In this document: piece by piece, positions 1 to 5,409 of the stretch
Numbering within the stretch: position 1 is the stretch's first letter
Layout: each line of letters starts with the position of its first letter
Origin: Clostridia bacterium
Lineage (GTDB): Bacteria; Bacillota_A; Clostridia; Oscillospirales; CAG-272
DNA: 7,896 bases
Assembly: GCA_017546745.1 (NCBI GenBank)
Contig: JAFYRZ010000130.1
Location: forward strand, 1 to 7,896
Reading direction: 5' to 3'
Made by a program: the position numbers and the translations under genes
The notes under the pieces: model-generated
The model's database searches: none
Seen by the model: only the letters and a program-made list of their open reading frames with translations
What the model was told of the DNA's origin: nothing

Positions 1-1
1 A

Positions 2-28
2 ATCAAGTACTTCGCAGAGCTTAACTAA
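2..28 (+). CDS. Possible C-terminal end of a rightward gene (partial)
   Basis: Reading from base 2 gives eight codons for IKYFAELN followed by TAA at 26-28. The codons (ATC, AAG, TAC, TTC, GAG, CTT, AAC) are those favoured by the definite genes in this window, and a strong terminator starts 15 bases after the stop, as expected for the end of a gene. Almost nothing of the protein is visible, so no family can be named. A 27-base open stretch can easily occur by chance; the other two frames also stop early or run through the terminator. Confidence 0.35.
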   Translation: MKYFAELN

Positions 29-33
29 TTTAA

Positions 34-99
34 CTAAACGCAAAAATCCTGCCGAATTTTCGGCAGGATTTTCTTGTGTACTTTTTTAACCTGTGGCAT
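34..99 (-). CDS. Possible small basic peptide (21 aa)
   Basis: On the minus strand an ATG (99-97) follows AGGAG (109-105) at a 5-base spacing, a very good ribosome site. It opens 21 codons ending in TAG (36-34). The peptide begins MPQVKKVHKKILPK and has five lysines, one histidine and one arginine. The second half of the frame runs straight through the terminator stem at 43-72, so full-length mRNA may rarely be made. It sits 73 bases beyond the stop of the PucR-type regulator, on the same strand. It could be a real small protein, a leader peptide coupled to an attenuator for a gene off the left edge, or chance. I do not recognise it, and no promoter for it is evident. Confidence 0.2.
   Translation of the reverse strand: MPQVKKVHKKILPKIRQDFCV
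43..72. terminator. Bidirectional intrinsic terminator
   Basis: A perfect 12-bp stem (43-54 with 61-72) with core TCCTGCCG/CGGCAGGA and a 6-base AATTTT loop. It has an A-run on its left and T-run on its right, so RNA from either strand ends in a U-tract. It suits a rightward gene ending near base 28 and also transcripts arriving leftward from the regulator at 173-1264. Confidence 0.85.
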
Positions 100-135
100 A
101 ATTGCTCCTGTTTAAATTTGTGGTTAAAACGCGTG

Positions 136-163
136 ATACCCTGCGGTGCTTGCCGCAGGGTAT
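136..163 (-). terminator. Hairpin just after the PucR-type gene
   Basis: A perfect 11-bp inverted repeat, ATACCCTGCGG (136-146) with CCGCAGGGTAT (153-163) and a 6-base loop. It starts 9 bases downstream of the regulator's stop codon on the minus strand. The following leftward RNA (CACGCGUUUU) lacks an immediate U-tract, so it is not a textbook terminator. It may stabilise the 3' end, with termination completed at the stronger hairpin at 43-72. Confidence 0.45.
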
Positions 164-172
164 AATCTTAAA

Positions 173-1264
173 TTAAAACTTGGTGGGCTTGTTGGTAAGA
201 TACTTCTTAACCATAAGCGCAACCTTAAAGGTCACTGCGTTTTCAAACTCTCTGATGTCAAGGCCGGTGATCTTTCTTATTTTATCAAGTCTGTATACGA
301 GTGTATTTCTATGTACGAAGAGCTTTCTTGAGGTCTCGCTCACGTTAAGGTTGTTCTCAAAGAAGCTCTGCACGGTCATAAGCGTTTCGGTATCGAGCGA
401 CTCGATGTTTCCGCGCTTAAATACCTCTTGGAGGAATATCTCGCAGAGGGTGGTGGGAAGCTGATATACAAGTCTGCCTATACCAAGGTTCTCGTAGGAC
501 ATAACGGGCTTCTCGATATCGAATACCTTTCCTACCTCAAGGGCGATGCGCGCCTCCTTATATGCTCTCGCGAGATCCTTAAGGTTCTCAACGATCGAGG
601 ATACACCGATAAGTATCTTTACGGGCTGACGGCTCATCGCGGTGGCAAGTATCTCGTTTGCGTACTTCTCGATCTCGCAGATCTCGGTTCCGTGATCTAC
701 CTCGCGAACGATAACGACGTCCTGCTCACCGATATTGATAACGTAGTCGCGGCTTCTCTCGGACACGATGTTGTAAATAAGCTCGTAGGGAGAGATCTCC
801 TGTGCCGCGGTGGGGTGGAACTTAAGCACGATCACAGCGCGGCTCTCGTCGTTGGTGAAGTGGAGCTCGTTCGACTTGGTGTAAATATCGCTCGGAAGAA
901 TGTTATCGAGGATAATGCTCTTAATAAAGGAAGCCTTATCGTATCTTTCGTCGTAGAGATTCTTGATGCTCGAGAGCGAGATGGAGATCATCTGCGCCAT
1001 CTTATCGGCATGAGTATCGTTACCCTCTACGAACACGATGCAGTCGCCGCCGGTGGTAGCGTTAACGAACTTATAGGTCGTTCCCTCGTAGATAACGGTA
1101 TCGGTGGAGTAGGAAAGCTCCTCTCTTATGCGCTGGCGCGACTCACCTATTCTGGTAAGCTCGGAGCAGGCAACGATTATACCGTTCTCGTCGATGACAC
1201 CAACGGTGCGCTCAACGACGTCCTTCATCTGCTGGATTATTGTCTGAAAAAGACGGTTTGACAT
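173..1264 (-). CDS. PucR/CdaR-family transcriptional regulator
   Basis: A 363-residue DNA-binding regulator of the PucR/CdaR (sugar diacid recognition) type. The first ~105 residues form a sensor-like region (VGVIDENGIIVACS at 22-35). Residues ~110-255 resemble the degenerate GGDEF-like middle domain of the family, including the typical ARIALEVGK at 238-246. Residues ~295-355 are the C-terminal PucR helix-turn-helix, with NLNVSETSRKLFVHRNT at 305-321 and YRLDKIRKITGLDI at 324-337. Relatives control catabolic operons in response to small acids or purines, but the ligand and target cannot be read here because no catabolic genes adjoin it. The ATG at 1264 has AGAGG (1276-1272) at a 7-base spacing. 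There is no signal peptide or membrane segment. Codon use is strongly biased: there are no TTA, CTA or TCA codons over the first ~278 codons. It has its own promoter and a long leader, and appears to be a single-gene unit. Confidence 0.85.
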   Translation of the reverse strand: MSNRLFQTIIQQMKDVVERTVGVIDENGIIVACSELTRIGESRQRIREELSYSTDTVIYEGTTYKFVNATTGGDCIVFVEGNDTHADKMAQMISISLSSIKNLYDERYDKASFIKSIILDNILPSDIYTKSNELHFTNDESRAVIVLKFHPTAAQEISPYELIYNIVSERSRDYVINIGEQDVVIVREVDHGTEICEIEKYANEILATAMSRQPVKILIGVSSIVENLKDLARAYKEARIALEVGKVFDIEKPVMSYENLGIGRLVYQLPTTLCEIFLQEVFKRGNIESLDTETLMTVQSFFENNLNVSETSRKLFVHRNTLVYRLDKIRKITGLDIREFENAVTFKVALMVKKYLTNKPTKF

Positions 1265-1329
1265 TTGAGATCCTCTCTTGTTCGTGAATTTTAGAGTCCG
1301 ACCCGTGACGGCAAAGCGTGATAAGGATA

Positions 1330-1350
1330 GATCGCAAAAGCGGAGCGATC
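1330..1350 (-). other. Second leader hairpin of the PucR-type gene
   Basis: A perfect 6-bp inverted repeat, GATCGC (1330-1335) with GCGATC (1345-1350) and a 9-base loop, lies in the untranslated leader between the promoter and the regulator's start. It has no U-tract. It sits 28 bases downstream, in the leftward RNA, of the terminator-like hairpin at 1378-1406. I do not recognise a known riboswitch; T-box landmarks are absent. Confidence 0.4.
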
Positions 1351-1370
1351 GGGATAAAAATGGCCGCGCG

Positions 1371-1406
1371 GAATAAAATAGCGCTGCTTTGGAAGAGTAG
1401 CGCTAT
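1371..1406 (-). terminator. Terminator-like hairpin in the PucR-type gene leader (possible attenuator)
   Basis: The leftward RNA forms an 8-bp perfect stem, AUAGCGCU (1406-1399) with AGCGCUAU (1385-1378), a 13-base loop and then a U-rich run ending near 1371. It begins about 20 bases after the predicted transcription start. The shape is that of an intrinsic terminator, so it may attenuate the regulator's transcription. No clear competing antiterminator is visible by eye, and the U-run is short (UUUUAUU counting the last stem base). Confidence 0.4.
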
Positions 1407-1433
1407 CAAAGGGTCTTGTTAATACTGTACTAT

Positions 1434-1462
1434 ATTCTACCTTATTTTTTGATAATTTTCAA
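1434..1462 (-). promoter_or_regulatory. Sigma-A promoter of the PucR-type gene
   Basis: On the minus strand TTGAAA (1462-1457) is followed after exactly 17 bases by TAGAAT (1439-1434), both close to the sigma-A consensus. A/T-tracts at about 1467-1515 could serve as an UP-like element. The start of transcription would be near 1427, giving a ~160-base leader. An imperfect palindrome around the GTAC at 1427-1430 overlaps the predicted start and could be an operator, though this is weak. Confidence 0.65.
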
Positions 1463-1519
1463 TAGTTTTTTTAAAAATTTTCGTCAAAATCACGAAAAAA
1501 AGCAATTTTTTTTGTGAAA

Positions 1520-1546
1520 GTAGCACAAAAAGAGAGCTCAAAGCTC
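1520..1546 (-). terminator. Weak terminator at the end of the rsmE operon
   Basis: The leftward RNA has GAGCU (1546-1542), loop UUG and AGCUC (1538-1534), followed by UCUUUUUGUG. The stem is only 5 bp and overlaps the rsmE stop codon, so it is weaker than the terminator at 43-72. A second AT-rich repeat (TTTTTGTG with CACAAAAA, about 1508-1530) follows. Some read-through into the PucR-type gene is plausible. Confidence 0.4.
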
Positions 1547-2263
1547 GAATTTATAGGAAATTGCCGAGAGAACGTAGCTCGGCGCGGTCTCGCATCTTAA
1601 TATTCTCGGGCCGAGGTTTACGGGGATAAAGCCCGCCTCGATAAGCTCTCTTGCCTCCCCATCGGAGAAGCCGCCCTCACAGCCGACAACGGCACAGACG
1701 GTCTTTACCCCGTCCTTTTCGAGCGCAGACTTAAGCGATACCGTGCCCTCGCCCTCGTAGCAGAAAAGCGGAAGGTCAAACTCGCTCACTCTGTCCTTGA
1801 GGCGCGATACCGTCGTGGGCGCTTCAACAGCGGGGAGCAACGCTCTGCCACACTGCTTTGCCGCCTCGGTTGCTATTCTGTTGTATCTTTCAAGCACGCG
1901 GTCAAGCTTCTCGGACTTGGGTATCTTTACGCATCTTTCCGATTCAAAGGGGACGATCCGTGATACGCCAAGCTCGACCGATTTCTGTATGACCGTTTCC
2001 ATTTTATCCCCCTTGGGGAATGCCATAAAGAGGGTTATATCGACCGGTGACTCGCTCGTGCCGGCGCCTCCTTCAATTATACTGCACTCGCATCTTTCGT
2101 CGCGGATCACGTCGAGGCGGCAAAGATAAACCGCCCCTTTGCCGTCGGACACCGTTATTCTGTCGCCGACCGCCATTCTTAAGGATCTCGCGATATGTCT
2201 TGCGTCGTCACCGAGGATAAGCGCCTTGTTCTCGTTTATTAAAGAGCCGTCAGTAAAAAACAT
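1538..2263 (-). CDS. rsmE: 16S rRNA m3U1498 methyltransferase RsmE
   Basis: A 241-residue SPOUT-class enzyme that uses S-adenosylmethionine to make 3-methyluridine at U1498 (E. coli numbering) of 16S rRNA in the small subunit. An N-terminal PUA-like RNA-binding part comes first. The C-terminal knotted methyltransferase domain shows KGDKMETVIQKSVELGV (84-100), EAAKQCGR (133-140), VGCEGGFS (193-200; the family usually has Pro where this has Cys195) and LGPRILRCETA (217-227). The length is typical. A TTG 15 bases upstream is in frame, but the ATG at 2263 is chosen because AGGTGG lies 4-9 bases before it and the protein then starts MFFTDGS, as family members do. It is the last gene of the operon, starting one base after the prmA stop, so translation is probably coupled. 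Confidence 0.93.
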   Translation of the reverse strand: MFFTDGSLINENKALILGDDARHIARSLRMAVGDRITVSDGKGAVYLCRLDVIRDERCECSIIEGGAGTSESPVDITLFMAFPKGDKMETVIQKSVELGVSRIVPFESERCVKIPKSEKLDRVLERYNRIATEAAKQCGRALLPAVEAPTTVSRLKDRVSEFDLPLFCYEGEGTVSLKSALEKDGVKTVCAVVGCEGGFSDGEARELIEAGFIPVNLGPRILRCETAPSYVLSAISYKFEL

Positions 2264-2264
2264 C

Positions 2265-3179
2265 TTACCACCTCGCAAGCATAGCGACCCAGTCGTTCTC
2301 GGTCACCTCGCGCTCGATGGTGAAGCCCTCGGCTCTTACAGCCGCGCGCACCTCATCTGCTCTCGGGGCAATAATTCCGGAGAGGATAAGCGGCGCGCCC
2401 TCCTTAAGATATTTCTTAACGTCGGGCATCATTCTGATGATTATATCCGAAACGATATTCGCTACGCAGAAGTCGTATTTTCCGCGTGAGGTATCAACGC
2501 CTTTAAGGAGGTCGGAAACACCGACCGTAATATTGGTACAGCCGTCGCGCAGGGCGTTCTCCTCGGCAACCTTAACGGCAACCGGATCGATGTCGTATGC
2601 GTTACAGTGGGATGCACCGAGCTTTGACGCGCAGATAGAGAGTATTCCCGAGCCCGTGCCAACGTCAAGCAGGTACTCACCGCCCTTTATCTCGTCCTGC
2701 ATTATTCTCATAACGAGCCTCGTCGTTTCGTGCGTACCCGTGCCGAATGCCATACCGGGGTCCATCTTAACAACGACCTCGCCATAGACGGCATCGTAGT
2801 CCTCCCAGGCGGGAACGACGGTAACTCTACCGAGCCTTATCGGCTTATAGTACTGCTTCCAGCTCTCCGACCAGTCCTCCTCGCGCATATCCTCAAGCTC
2901 GGTCGTATACTCAATGCCGAGGGAGGAAAGACGCGCGTCAAGGAACATTCTGTACTCGAAAAGATTCTTTTCCTCGGGAACGAAGAGGGATACCTTAACT
3001 ATGCTTCTGTCCGCGTTAAGTATGGATTCGTCGGCGAGGTCGCCGTACATTCCGTTAAGCGAAAAATCGCTGTAGTCCTCTATCATAAGTCCGTTGTCAA
3101 GCATGCTCATTACCGCAATAACCTCGTCGGATTTCTCTATGCCGACTGTTACCGTAAGCTTTGTCCAATTTCCACCCAT
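2265..3179 (-). CDS. prmA: Ribosomal protein L11 methyltransferase PrmA
   Basis: A 304-residue cytoplasmic enzyme that methylates amino groups of ribosomal protein L11 using S-adenosylmethionine. The N-terminal ~95 residues correspond to the L11-binding domain. A linker follows with the hallmark WSESWKQYYKPIRLG (103-117). The Rossmann methyltransferase domain has DPGMAFGTGTHETT (140-153), the SAM-binding glycine loop LLDVGTGSG (170-178), ANIVSDII (240-247) and SGII (267-270). The length is normal. The ATG at 3179 has GGAG (3191-3188) 8 bases upstream, inside the end of ribF. The stop is one base from rsmE. The prmA-rsmE pair is a common firmicute arrangement, usually behind dnaK-dnaJ; here ribF occupies that place. 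Confidence 0.95.
   Translation of the reverse strand: MGGNWTKLTVTVGIEKSDEVIAVMSMLDNGLMIEDYSDFSLNGMYGDLADESILNADRSIVKVSLFVPEEKNLFEYRMFLDARLSSLGIEYTTELEDMREEDWSESWKQYYKPIRLGRVTVVPAWEDYDAVYGEVVVKMDPGMAFGTGTHETTRLVMRIMQDEIKGGEYLLDVGTGSGILSICASKLGASHCNAYDIDPVAVKVAEENALRDGCTNITVGVSDLLKGVDTSRGKYDFCVANIVSDIIIRMMPDVKKYLKEGAPLILSGIIAPRADEVRAAVRAEGFTIEREVTENDWVAMLARW
2268..2273 (-). promoter_or_regulatory. Ribosome-binding site of rsmE
   Basis: AGGTGG on the minus strand ends 4 bases before the ATG at 2263 and lies within the last codons of prmA. It supports this ATG over the in-frame TTG 15 bases upstream, which would place the site inside the gene. Confidence 0.7.
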
Positions 3180-3181
3180 TT

Positions 3182-4108
3182 TTATATCTCCGTTTCTTTA
3201 TCACTTTCGCCAAAAGCTATGCTTTTGTCAATATTTATTTGCATTATCAGCTCCTCTGGGCTGTCAAACCTGCGTTCCTCTCTTATAAAATCAAGGAAAA
3301 GCACCTCAACCTCCTTGCCGTAAAGGTCGCCCGAGAAGTCCTTTATAAAGGTCTCTGCGTGTACCTCTCTTATATCAAAGGTCGGGCATACGCCAACGTT
3401 GGTTATCGCGGGATAGGTCCTACCCTCGACCCTGACCGCCGTTTTATAAACGCCGTTTTTCATTTTCACCGAGCCCTCGGGAGTTCTCGTGTTGACGGTG
3501 GGAAAGCCGAGCCTTTGCCCAACTCCGCGCCCGTGCTCAACTCTGCCGCCTAACCGGTATGGTGCACCGAGAAGCTCTTCTGCAAGCCGTACGTCACCCT
3601 CAAGAAGTGCCGCGCGTATCCTCGTTGAGGATATCGGCTCACCGCCGTAGCGTCTTTCCTCAAGAAGCAGACATTCGGCACCGCCCTCTATGGAAAGCGC
3701 ATTTAATTCACGCGCTCCGCCCGAGGCTCCCTTTCCGAACCTGAAATTATAGCCGGATGCCGCAAGGCGCATTCCGCACGCACCGATAAGCACCTCGGAT
3801 ACGAATTTCTCGGGAGAAAGCCCCGCGACCGACGAAAAGTCGGAAACGACGGCGACCTCTATGCCTAATTCCTCGAGGATAGAAAGGCGCACCCTCGTCG
3901 GGTATATCCTTGCCGAGGACGACTTGATGGACGCGTCCTCTGCGGAAAAGGTGAATACCGCAGGGGTAAGACCGCGCGCTCTCGCCTCCTTTACGGTGAG
4001 CGAGATAAGCTCCCTGTGCGCGAGATGCACTCCGTCAAAGTAGCCGAGTGCTATTGCGGTATTCTTTATCGGCAGGCTATCGCCGTATTTATATTCAAAT
4101 ATTTTCAC
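3182..4108 (-). CDS. ribF: Bifunctional riboflavin kinase / FAD synthetase RibF
   Basis: A 308-residue enzyme that phosphorylates riboflavin to FMN and adenylates FMN to FAD. The N-terminal FAD-synthetase domain has GYFDGVHLAHRELI (22-35), YNFRFGKGASG (120-130) and ISSTRIR (159-165). The C-terminal flavokinase domain has GRVEHGRGVGQRLGFPT (188-204), NVGVCPTF (237-244) and DFSGDLYG (257-264). The length fits the family. The frame stays open as far as 4576, and an in-frame ATG occurs at 4132. I choose the GTG at 4108 because AAGGGGGG precedes it, the protein then starts directly with the family fold, and the ATG at 4132 lies only a few bases after the predicted transcription start with no ribosome site. 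Its leader is only ~27 bases, too short for an FMN riboswitch. It is the first gene of ribF-prmA-rsmE, two bases before prmA. Confidence 0.93.
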   Translation of the reverse strand: MKIFEYKYGDSLPIKNTAIALGYFDGVHLAHRELISLTVKEARARGLTPAVFTFSAEDASIKSSSARIYPTRVRLSILEELGIEVAVVSDFSSVAGLSPEKFVSEVLIGACGMRLAASGYNFRFGKGASGGARELNALSIEGGAECLLLEERRYGGEPISSTRIRAALLEGDVRLAEELLGAPYRLGGRVEHGRGVGQRLGFPTVNTRTPEGSVKMKNGVYKTAVRVEGRTYPAITNVGVCPTFDIREVHAETFIKDFSGDLYGKEVEVLFLDFIREERRFDSPEELIMQINIDKSIAFGESDKETEI

Positions 4109-4118
4109 GGCTTCACCG

Positions 4119-4126
4119 CCCCCCTT
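4119..4126 (-). promoter_or_regulatory. Ribosome-binding site of ribF
   Basis: AAGGGGGG on the minus strand lies 10 bases before the GTG at 4108. It falls downstream of the alternative ATG at 4132, which has no such site. This, together with the promoter position, decides the start. Confidence 0.65.
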
Positions 4127-4141
4127 GTACATTGTTATTAT

Positions 4142-4170
4142 ATTATATAACTTTTTATTCAAAAAGTCAA
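4142..4170 (-). promoter_or_regulatory. Sigma-A promoter of ribF-prmA-rsmE
   Basis: On the minus strand TTGACT (4170-4165), a 17-base spacer and a perfect TATAAT (4147-4142) form a near-consensus sigma-A promoter. Transcription should start near 4135, about 27 bases before the ribF GTG. Confidence 0.85.
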
Positions 4171-4177
4171 GTAAAAA

Positions 4178-4195
4178 GCGTGCGCGCGTGCGCGT
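4178..4195. repeat. Alternating purine-pyrimidine GC tract between divergent promoters
   Basis: Eighteen bases alternate strictly between purine and pyrimidine and consist of GCGTGCGC twice in tandem plus GT. Such tracts can adopt left-handed Z-DNA under negative supercoiling. It lies in the 38-base gap between the -35 boxes of two outward-facing promoters, flanked by A- and T-runs. Any regulatory role is inferred. Confidence 0.6.
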
Positions 4196-4208
4196 TTTAT
4201 CAAATCTC

Positions 4209-4237
4209 TTGACAAAGAAAAGTGGATATGCTAAAAT
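4209..4237 (+). promoter_or_regulatory. Sigma-A promoter of the ypsC/SGNH operon
   Basis: A perfect TTGACA (4209-4214), a 17-base spacer and TAAAAT (4232-4237), with an extended -10 TGC (4229-4231). The start of transcription is expected near 4244, giving a leader under 30 bases. This is the strongest-looking promoter in the window. Confidence 0.87.
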
Positions 4238-4256
4238 AATTTCAGTGATAAGTAAG

Positions 4257-4264
4257 AAAAAGGA
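4257..4264 (+). promoter_or_regulatory. Ribosome-binding site of the YpsC-type gene
   Basis: AAAAAGGA ends 7 bases before the ATG at 4272. The frame is open back to 4125, but any earlier start would lie upstream of or within the promoter, so this site fixes the start. Confidence 0.7.
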
Positions 4265-4271
4265 AATTTTT

Positions 4272-5390
4272 ATGAAGCTACAGCTTGTTGCAACCTGTCT
4301 TTTCGGGCTTGAGCATCTTCTCGGTGAGGAGATAGACGCGCTCGGATACGAGAGGATAAGCACGATAGACGGCAGGGTTACCTTTGCCGCTGACTGTGAG
4401 GGTATTGCCCTTGCAAACGTATTTTTAAGATATGCGGAGCGTATTTTTATAAAGCTCGGCTCATTCCACGCGGAAACATTTGACGAGCTTTTCGAGGGCA
4501 CGCGCCGCCTGCCGTTCTCGGATTTTATAGGTAAATCTGACGCATTTCCCGTAAAGGGACACTCTATCAAGAGCAAGCTCTTTTCGATACCCGACTGTCA
4601 GAGGATAGTCAAGCGTGCGGCGGTTCGCGCAATGTCGGATACCTACGGTATCGAGCTTTTCCCCGAGACGGGAGTCAAGTATCAGATAGAGTTCTTTATC
4701 CTTAACGACGAGGCGACGGTGATGATAGACACCTCGGGCGTGCCCTTACATAAGCGCGGCTACAGGCGCGAGTCTAACGGCGCACCGATAAGAGAAACGC
4801 TTGCCGCGGCTATTGCCGCAACCTCCCGCCCGCGAGAGGACGTTCTTTTCTGGGACCCGATGTGCGGCAGCGGAACGATCGCTATCGAGGCGGCTATGAT
4901 GATGCGCGGTATCGCGCCCGGCGTTAACCGCTCGTTTGCCGCGGAGAGCTTTAATTTTATAGACAAGGCGCACTGGAGATGTGCGCGCGAGGAGGCGCGC
5001 GACGGTGAGCATAAGACCGACTTCCGCGTTTATGCGTCGGATATCGACCAGGAGTGCATAGGGCTCACGATAAAGAACGCAACGAACGCGCGCGTGGGCG
5101 ATACCATAAAGGCGTTCAGGTGTGACGCAAGAGCGATAAATTCGGGCGGCGTTCGCGGAACTATCGTTACAAATCCGCCCTACGGAGAGAGGCTTGGCAC
5201 GCGTAGTGAGGTCGAGAAGCTTTACCGCGAGATCGGTGAGAAATTCCGCTCGCTTTCGCCATGGCAGGTCTACGTTATCACCTCGCACGAGGGCTTTGAG
5301 CGCCTTTACGGCAAGCGCGCCGACAAGGTAAGAAAGCTCTATAACGGTATGATACCCTGCTACCTTTACCAGTTTTTCAAAAACAAATAA
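4272..5390 (+). CDS. ypsC: THUMP-domain class I RNA methyltransferase (YpsC/RlmL type)
   Basis: A 372-residue cytoplasmic S-adenosylmethionine-dependent RNA methyltransferase. The N-terminal region (1-~55) and a THUMP RNA-binding domain (~55-155) lead, via HKRGYR (160-165), into a Rossmann catalytic domain. This has the SAM-binding DPMCGSGTIAIEAA (195-208) and the catalytic TNPPYGERL (300-308), the NPPY motif of enzymes that methylate an exocyclic base nitrogen. The length matches the firmicute YpsC group. It corresponds to the N-terminal half of E. coli RlmL, which makes m2G2445 in 23S rRNA, but the target of the firmicute protein cannot be read from sequence alone. The ATG at 4272 follows AAAAAGGA at a 7-base spacing. 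It is the first gene of a unit with the SGNH hydrolase, 19 bases downstream, and is driven by the consensus promoter at 4209-4237. Confidence 0.92.
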   Translation: MKLQLVATCLFGLEHLLGEEIDALGYERISTIDGRVTFAADCEGIALANVFLRYAERIFIKLGSFHAETFDELFEGTRRLPFSDFIGKSDAFPVKGHSIKSKLFSIPDCQRIVKRAAVRAMSDTYGIELFPETGVKYQIEFFILNDEATVMIDTSGVPLHKRGYRRESNGAPIRETLAAAIAATSRPREDVLFWDPMCGSGTIAIEAAMMMRGIAPGVNRSFAAESFNFIDKAHWRCAREEARDGEHKTDFRVYASDIDQECIGLTIKNATNARVGDTIKAFRCDARAINSGGVRGTIVTNPPYGERLGTRSEVEKLYREIGEKFRSLSPWQVYVITSHEGFERLYGKRADKVRKLYNGMIPCYLYQFFKNK

Positions 5391-5409
5391 GCATAAACGG
5401 AGAAATATT

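Noticed and set aside
74..102. Rightward promoter-like TTGTGT, 17 bases, CATAAT with a TGG before the -10
   Set aside because: The -35 match is poor, it would only produce RNA antisense to the regulator, and AT-rich DNA gives such matches easily.
428..1261. Long rightward open frame (277 codons) opposite the PucR-type gene
   Set aside because: It is codon-aligned antisense to a well-supported gene, has no ribosome site with a good start, and its protein shows no family motif. It results from codon bias.
1212..1409. 65-codon leftward frame in the leader of the PucR-type gene
   Set aside because: It starts at TTG without a ribosome site and overlaps the regulator's start in another frame. The hairpins explain the region better.
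1265..1427. T-box or other named riboswitch in the regulator leader
   Set aside because: The T-box core sequence and the arrangement of known aptamers are not visible. Only simple hairpins can be supported.
1464..1486. Alternative leftward promoter TTGACG, 17 bases, TATTGA
   Set aside because: The -10 box is poor, and the pair at 1434-1462 is clearly better and overlaps it.
2730..3323. Rightward frame of 197 codons opposite prmA and the end of ribF
   Set aside because: It is antisense to two confidently identified genes and has no recognisable domain or ribosome site.
4109..4135. FMN riboswitch before ribF
   Set aside because: The predicted leader is only about 27 bases, far too short for the aptamer, and none of its conserved segments is present.
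4109..4576. N-terminal extension of ribF up to 4576 or to the ATG at 4132
   Set aside because: The extension would cross both promoters and the YpsC-type start. The ATG at 4132 lies within a few bases of the predicted transcription start and lacks a ribosome site; the GTG at 4108 has one.
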